Shown in pieces: positions 5,402 to 8,109 of a DNA stretch of 8,109 bases (position 1 is the first letter of the stretch; each line of letters begins with the position of its first letter). Where the stretch lies: NCBI GenBank assembly GCA_020425835.1, contig JAGQRC010000124.1:1-8109 (forward strand), given 5' to 3'. Under the pieces are notes generated by a model. It worked only from the letters and a program-made list of their open reading frames with translations, was not told where the DNA came from and made no database searches. This DNA is from Planctomycetota bacterium. Its GTDB lineage: Bacteria; Planctomycetota; UBA8108; UBA1146; JAJFFE01. Both the position numbers and the translations under genes were made by a program.

Positions 5402-7744
5402 ATGACCGACCTCGCCCCGGGAGACGTCATCGCCGGATACCGGCTCGAGGAGGTGATCGGGGCGGGTGGCATGAGCGTCGTCTTCCGGGCCACCCAAGTC
5501 TCGCTCGGGCGAAGTGTCGCGTTCAAGGTCCTCCGCAAGGACCTCGGGACCGATCCCGAGTTCGCCGAACGTTTCCGCACCGAAGCCCGCGCGCTCGCCG
5601 AGTTGAGCCATCCGAACATCGTCGCGGTGTACGACCAAGGGGAGCACGACGGCAGCTACTACTTGGTGATGGAGTACATCGACGGGGTCAGCCTGCGCGA
5701 TGTGATGGAAGATCATCGCCTCAGCCCGGCCGATGCGCTGAAGATCGTCCCGGACCTCTGTGGCGCCCTCGAGTACGCGCACTCCAAGAACATCATCCAC
5801 CGCGACATCAAGCCGGAGAACATCCTCGTCGACCGGGCGGGCGTCCCCCGAATCGCAGACTTCGGGCTGGTCCGGATCGTCGGGGACACCGAGCCCGCCA
5901 CGAGACTGACCAAGACGCAAGCGATCCTCGGAACACTCGACTACATGGCCCCCGAGCAGCGGGAGGGCGTGCGCGACATCGATCACCGCGCGGACATCTA
6001 CTCGCTGGGTGTCGTGCTCTACGAGATGCTCACCGGAGAGCTGCCCATCGCTCGCTTCCCGCGACCTTCCGAGCGAGTCGATGTCGGCAGCGGAATCGAC
6101 GAGATCGTGCTCAAGGTGCTCGAGAAGGACCGGGACCGTCGGTACCAGCGAGCGAGCTTCGTCGCCCAGGACCTGACCCGGGCGCAGCACGGTCCCCTCA
6201 CACCCCACCCCGATCACGACGCCGCGCCGAGCACCGTGGCCGGTCGACTCATCTCGATGGGAACCTCGTTCTCGTTCTTCTTCTTCACCGTCGTCTACGT
6301 GGTCATCATGATCGCCAGCGGTCACGACGAAGACTCGATCTGCCTCGCGACGGGGATCGCGATCCCGTTCTACCTGGGACAACTGGTCCTGAACGGGCTC
6401 TTGCCCCGACCCGTCGTGCGGCCCAAGAACTTCTTCGTGCGTCACCCGGTTCTCGCCTTCGGCTCGTTGGCCGTGGTCACCGCCATCGCCGCGGAGAACG
6501 GTCTCGAGGAGGAGCCGGCGCTGCTCCTCCTGGGGCTGTTGATCTCCTGCGGAATCTTGATCTGGGCCTGGCGTCGGAAGATCTTCCGCGGGTCGTCCAA
6601 CGAGCCGGCGTTCGTCCCGTGGGCGGGACCGCCGCAGGGCTACGAGGATCTCCGTTCCGGTCGACTCCCGCGCGCCACGCGAGAGGCGGTCCATCGGTAC
6701 GCCGGTCGCGCCCGACGATGGGTGGAGGAGAACGGGCAGGGACATCGGCAACGCCGCGCCCAGCGTCATGCCGATCGTCGTGGTCCAGAGGCACCGGTCC
6801 GAGCGATCCCCGTGAACGACAGCGGCGGGTCACTCTCGCCCGCTCCCACCGACACGGGCATCGGCGACGACGGCGCCCTCGGGGGCGCCTCGGAGGCGGC
6901 GGGGACTCCGCCGAAGCGCGAGAAGCCGTTGAGCGTCTCCACTCTGTTCGCGTTCATCGTGATGCTGCCGACGATCCTCCTGACGATCGCGATGATCATC
7001 CTCGTCTTCGGCTTCGATGGCGTCCTCGCGCCGCTTCAGCTGCCGATGTCCTATCGCGAGGCGCATCACATGTTCGAGGGGCTCTGGTCGGCACCGATCA
7101 ACAGTCTCGAGAAGATCGTCACGTTGGTTTCGCTGGTACCGCTCGCGCTCCTCGTCCCCCCGTTCGTCCTGCTCTTCATCGCAGTGCCGGGAATCATCGG
7201 AAAGCGGCGACGTGGAGTCGGCCTGTTCGCGGCGACGGCCATCCTGTTCGTGCTGGAGTTCGTCGGTCTCGCGGGCGTGAGTACGCGGATCGGACACGAA
7301 GGTCACTCGTACGCGAGCACCGCGAGTCGACACCTTCCGTCGGGTCACACCCAGCGTCAGGACGATCTCCTGAAGAGCCTGCAACACGCCGCGGGTTCGG
7401 ATTCGATCGGCTATCGGGCAGCTCTGCTCCACCGAGCCAACCTGCTGGCGGAGTCGACCGAGGCGCCGCTGGCAGCGCGCACCCCGCTCATCGAGATCGC
7501 GACCGACGTCAGCACGACGACCAACCTGCGCATCGCCGCACTGCTCCTGTTGGAGCGGCTGTTCGGCGATCGGCTCTTCATGGATCCGATGGCGGACCCC
7601 AATGCGCCGCCGAACTGGACCCATACGTTCCTGCGCAACGTCGAACACCGGTCGACGCCCTACGCGCTCCGACAGGCGTTCGAGCACACCGTCCAGACCT
7701 GCGCCCCGCCGAATGGGACCGCGGAGGCGGAGGCGAACTACTGA
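5402..7744 (+). CDS. Membrane Ser/Thr protein kinase (Hanks type) with seven predicted membrane spans
   Basis: The 780-residue protein has a complete N-terminal kinase domain (about 13-260): glycine loop GAGGMSVV (20-27), catalytic Lys42 in AFKVL, helix-C Glu61, catalytic loop HRDIKPEN (133-140), DFG (153-155), Thr-rich activation loop (T163-T172), APE (183-185) and DIYSLG (198-203). It should phosphorylate Ser/Thr of cytoplasmic partners. Four spans follow (about 284-305, 313-332, 349-364, 372-390), then a long Arg-rich loop (391-510), then three spans (about 514-538, 575-597, 606-625) and a 155-residue helical tail. Arg-rich segments at 391-460 and KRRR at 601-604 place those loops inside, so the tail should be outside, a possible sensor. 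No PASTA or other known sensor is recognisable. ATG 5402 was chosen because it begins the usual pre-kinase segment; its RBS is weak (GGACGAG). In-frame coding character continues upstream, and the zinc ribbon may belong to this protein. Confidence 0.94.
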   Translation: MTDLAPGDVIAGYRLEEVIGAGGMSVVFRATQVSLGRSVAFKVLRKDLGTDPEFAERFRTEARALAELSHPNIVAVYDQGEHDGSYYLVMEYIDGVSLRDVMEDHRLSPADALKIVPDLCGALEYAHSKNIIHRDIKPENILVDRAGVPRIADFGLVRIVGDTEPATRLTKTQAILGTLDYMAPEQREGVRDIDHRADIYSLGVVLYEMLTGELPIARFPRPSERVDVGSGIDEIVLKVLEKDRDRRYQRASFVAQDLTRAQHGPLTPHPDHDAAPSTVAGRLISMGTSFSFFFFTVVYVVIMIASGHDEDSICLATGIAIPFYLGQLVLNGLLPRPVVRPKNFFVRHPVLAFGSLAVVTAIAAENGLEEEPALLLLGLLISCGILIWAWRRKIFRGSSNEPAFVPWAGPPQGYEDLRSGRLPRATREAVHRYAGRARRWVEENGQGHRQRRAQRHADRRGPEAPVRAIPVNDSGGSLSPAPTDTGIGDDGALGGASEAAGTPPKREKPLSVSTLFAFIVMLPTILLTIAMIILVFGFDGVLAPLQLPMSYREAHHMFEGLWSAPINSLEKIVTLVSLVPLALLVPPFVLLFIAVPGIIGKRRRGVGLFAATAILFVLEFVGLAGVSTRIGHEGHSYASTASRHLPSGHTQRQDDLLKSLQHAAGSDSIGYRAALLHRANLLAESTEAPLAARTPLIEIATDVSTTTNLRIAALLLLERLFGDRLFMDPMADPNAPPNWTHTFLRNVEHRSTPYALRQAFEHTVQTCAPPNGTAEAEANY

Positions 7745-7747
7745 GAC

Positions 7748-8109
7748 TCACGGCGATCGCGTGGTGACGACGAGTTCGAGCGAAGTGGCGTGCCGCGCGA
7801 TGGCCGAGTCCACGGCGGCGCGCTCCTCCGCGGTCGGTCTCCGTCCCGGCGCGCGCTCTCCGTGATGGCGCCGGAGGACGCGAAGTCGACCCCGAGCGCG
7901 GTCGACTTCGAGGTCCACGCGGCCGATCAACCGCTCCCCCGCGAGCACGGGTAGACAGTAGTATCCGTAGACCCGGTCATGAGCGCGCTTGTAGATCTCC
8001 AGGACTTGGTCGAAACCAAAGAGCAGCTCGACTCGAGATCGGTCCCACAGCACGGGATCGAACGGTGACAGCAGCACGCCGCGCGTCGGATCGGGACGCA
8101 CCCTTCGAA
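7748..8109 (-). CDS. YcaQ/AlkZ-type winged-helix DNA glycosylase, C-terminal part (5' end outside window)
   Basis: The last 119 residues are visible and the frame stays open to the window edge. Conserved YcaQ/AlkZ (HTH_42) signatures are clear: LLSPFDPVLWDR, then LFGFDQVLEIYKR, then YGYYCLPVLAGERLIGRVDLEVDR, followed by the final strand LRVL and an acidic helix. Family members remove bulky alkylated bases and unhook interstrand crosslinks: AlkZ protects a Streptomyces azinomycin producer, and Escherichia coli YcaQ acts on nitrogen-mustard-type lesions. The catalytic QxQ motif and winged helices lie in the missing N-terminal part, so activity cannot be judged here. The gene converges on the kinase with only 3 bp between stop codons. 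It appears functionally unrelated to its neighbours. Confidence 0.9.
   Translation of the reverse strand, partial: RRVRPDPTRGVLLSPFDPVLWDRSRVELLFGFDQVLEIYKRAHDRVYGYYCLPVLAGERLIGRVDLEVDRARGRLRVLRRHHGERAPGRRPTAEERAAVDSAIARHATSLELVVTTRSP

Noticed and set aside
5246..6769. A 507-codon open frame on the minus strand across the kinase
   Set aside because: The plus strand here encodes a complete kinase with every catalytic motif. The antisense product is Asp/Arg/Gly/Val-rich with no recognisable fold.
6830..7687. A 285-codon minus-strand open frame opposite the kinase tail
   Set aside because: Its product is dominated by Arg, Glu, Asp and Gln with no hydrophobic core pattern, and the sense strand explains the codon bias.
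6619..7767. A 382-codon plus-strand open frame overlapping the 3' part of the kinase
   Set aside because: It is extremely rich in Arg, Gly, Ser and Pro, has no motif, and is out of frame with the membrane segments of the kinase.

Overview
The window is GC-rich bacterial DNA (roughly two thirds G+C by eye, strong G/C preference at third codon positions, many Arg/Ala/Val/Asp codons). The gene content is a sigma-54 activator with an FHA sensor domain, a Hanks-type Ser/Thr kinase behind a small MJ0042-like zinc ribbon, and a membrane glycosyltransferase with TPR repeats. That mix fits a large-genome lineage rich in Ser/Thr kinases, such as Myxococcota or Planctomycetota. The sequence alone does not decide the phylum. 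No RNA genes, CRISPR arrays, insertion sequences or phage genes were seen.

Left arm (minus strand, 1-2598): two genes form an operon read leftward. First comes a polytopic GT39/ArnT-like glycosyltransferase with a C-terminal TPR tail. Its stop overlaps by 4 bases the GTG start of a family 2 glycosyltransferase that runs off the left edge. Together they look like part of an envelope or exopolysaccharide glycosylation locus.

Centre and right (plus strand, 2852-7744): a divergent intergenic region of about 250 bp separates that operon from a 630-residue FHA-GAF-AAA+-Fis sigma-54 enhancer-binding protein with all catalytic motifs intact. A 337-bp non-coding stretch follows. It holds a near-consensus sigma-54 (-24/-12) promoter and a strong GC hairpin at the predicted 5' end of the transcript. 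Next come a short zinc-ribbon reading frame and a 780-residue Ser/Thr kinase with seven predicted membrane spans and a C-terminal domain predicted to lie outside the cytoplasm. The zinc ribbon and kinase are in different frames and look like one protein split by a single missing base, or else two closely spaced genes.

Right edge (minus strand, 7748-8109): the C-terminal part of a YcaQ/AlkZ-type DNA crosslink-repair glycosylase converges on the kinase with only 3 bases between the stop codons.

The most interesting reading is a compact signalling circuit: an FHA-domain sigma-54 activator (FHA domains bind phospho-threonine) next to a membrane Ser/Thr kinase whose own upstream region carries a sigma-54 promoter. 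The kinase could phosphorylate the partner the activator reads, or the activator itself, and the activator could switch on the kinase. This circuit is inferred from gene order and motifs and has not been shown.
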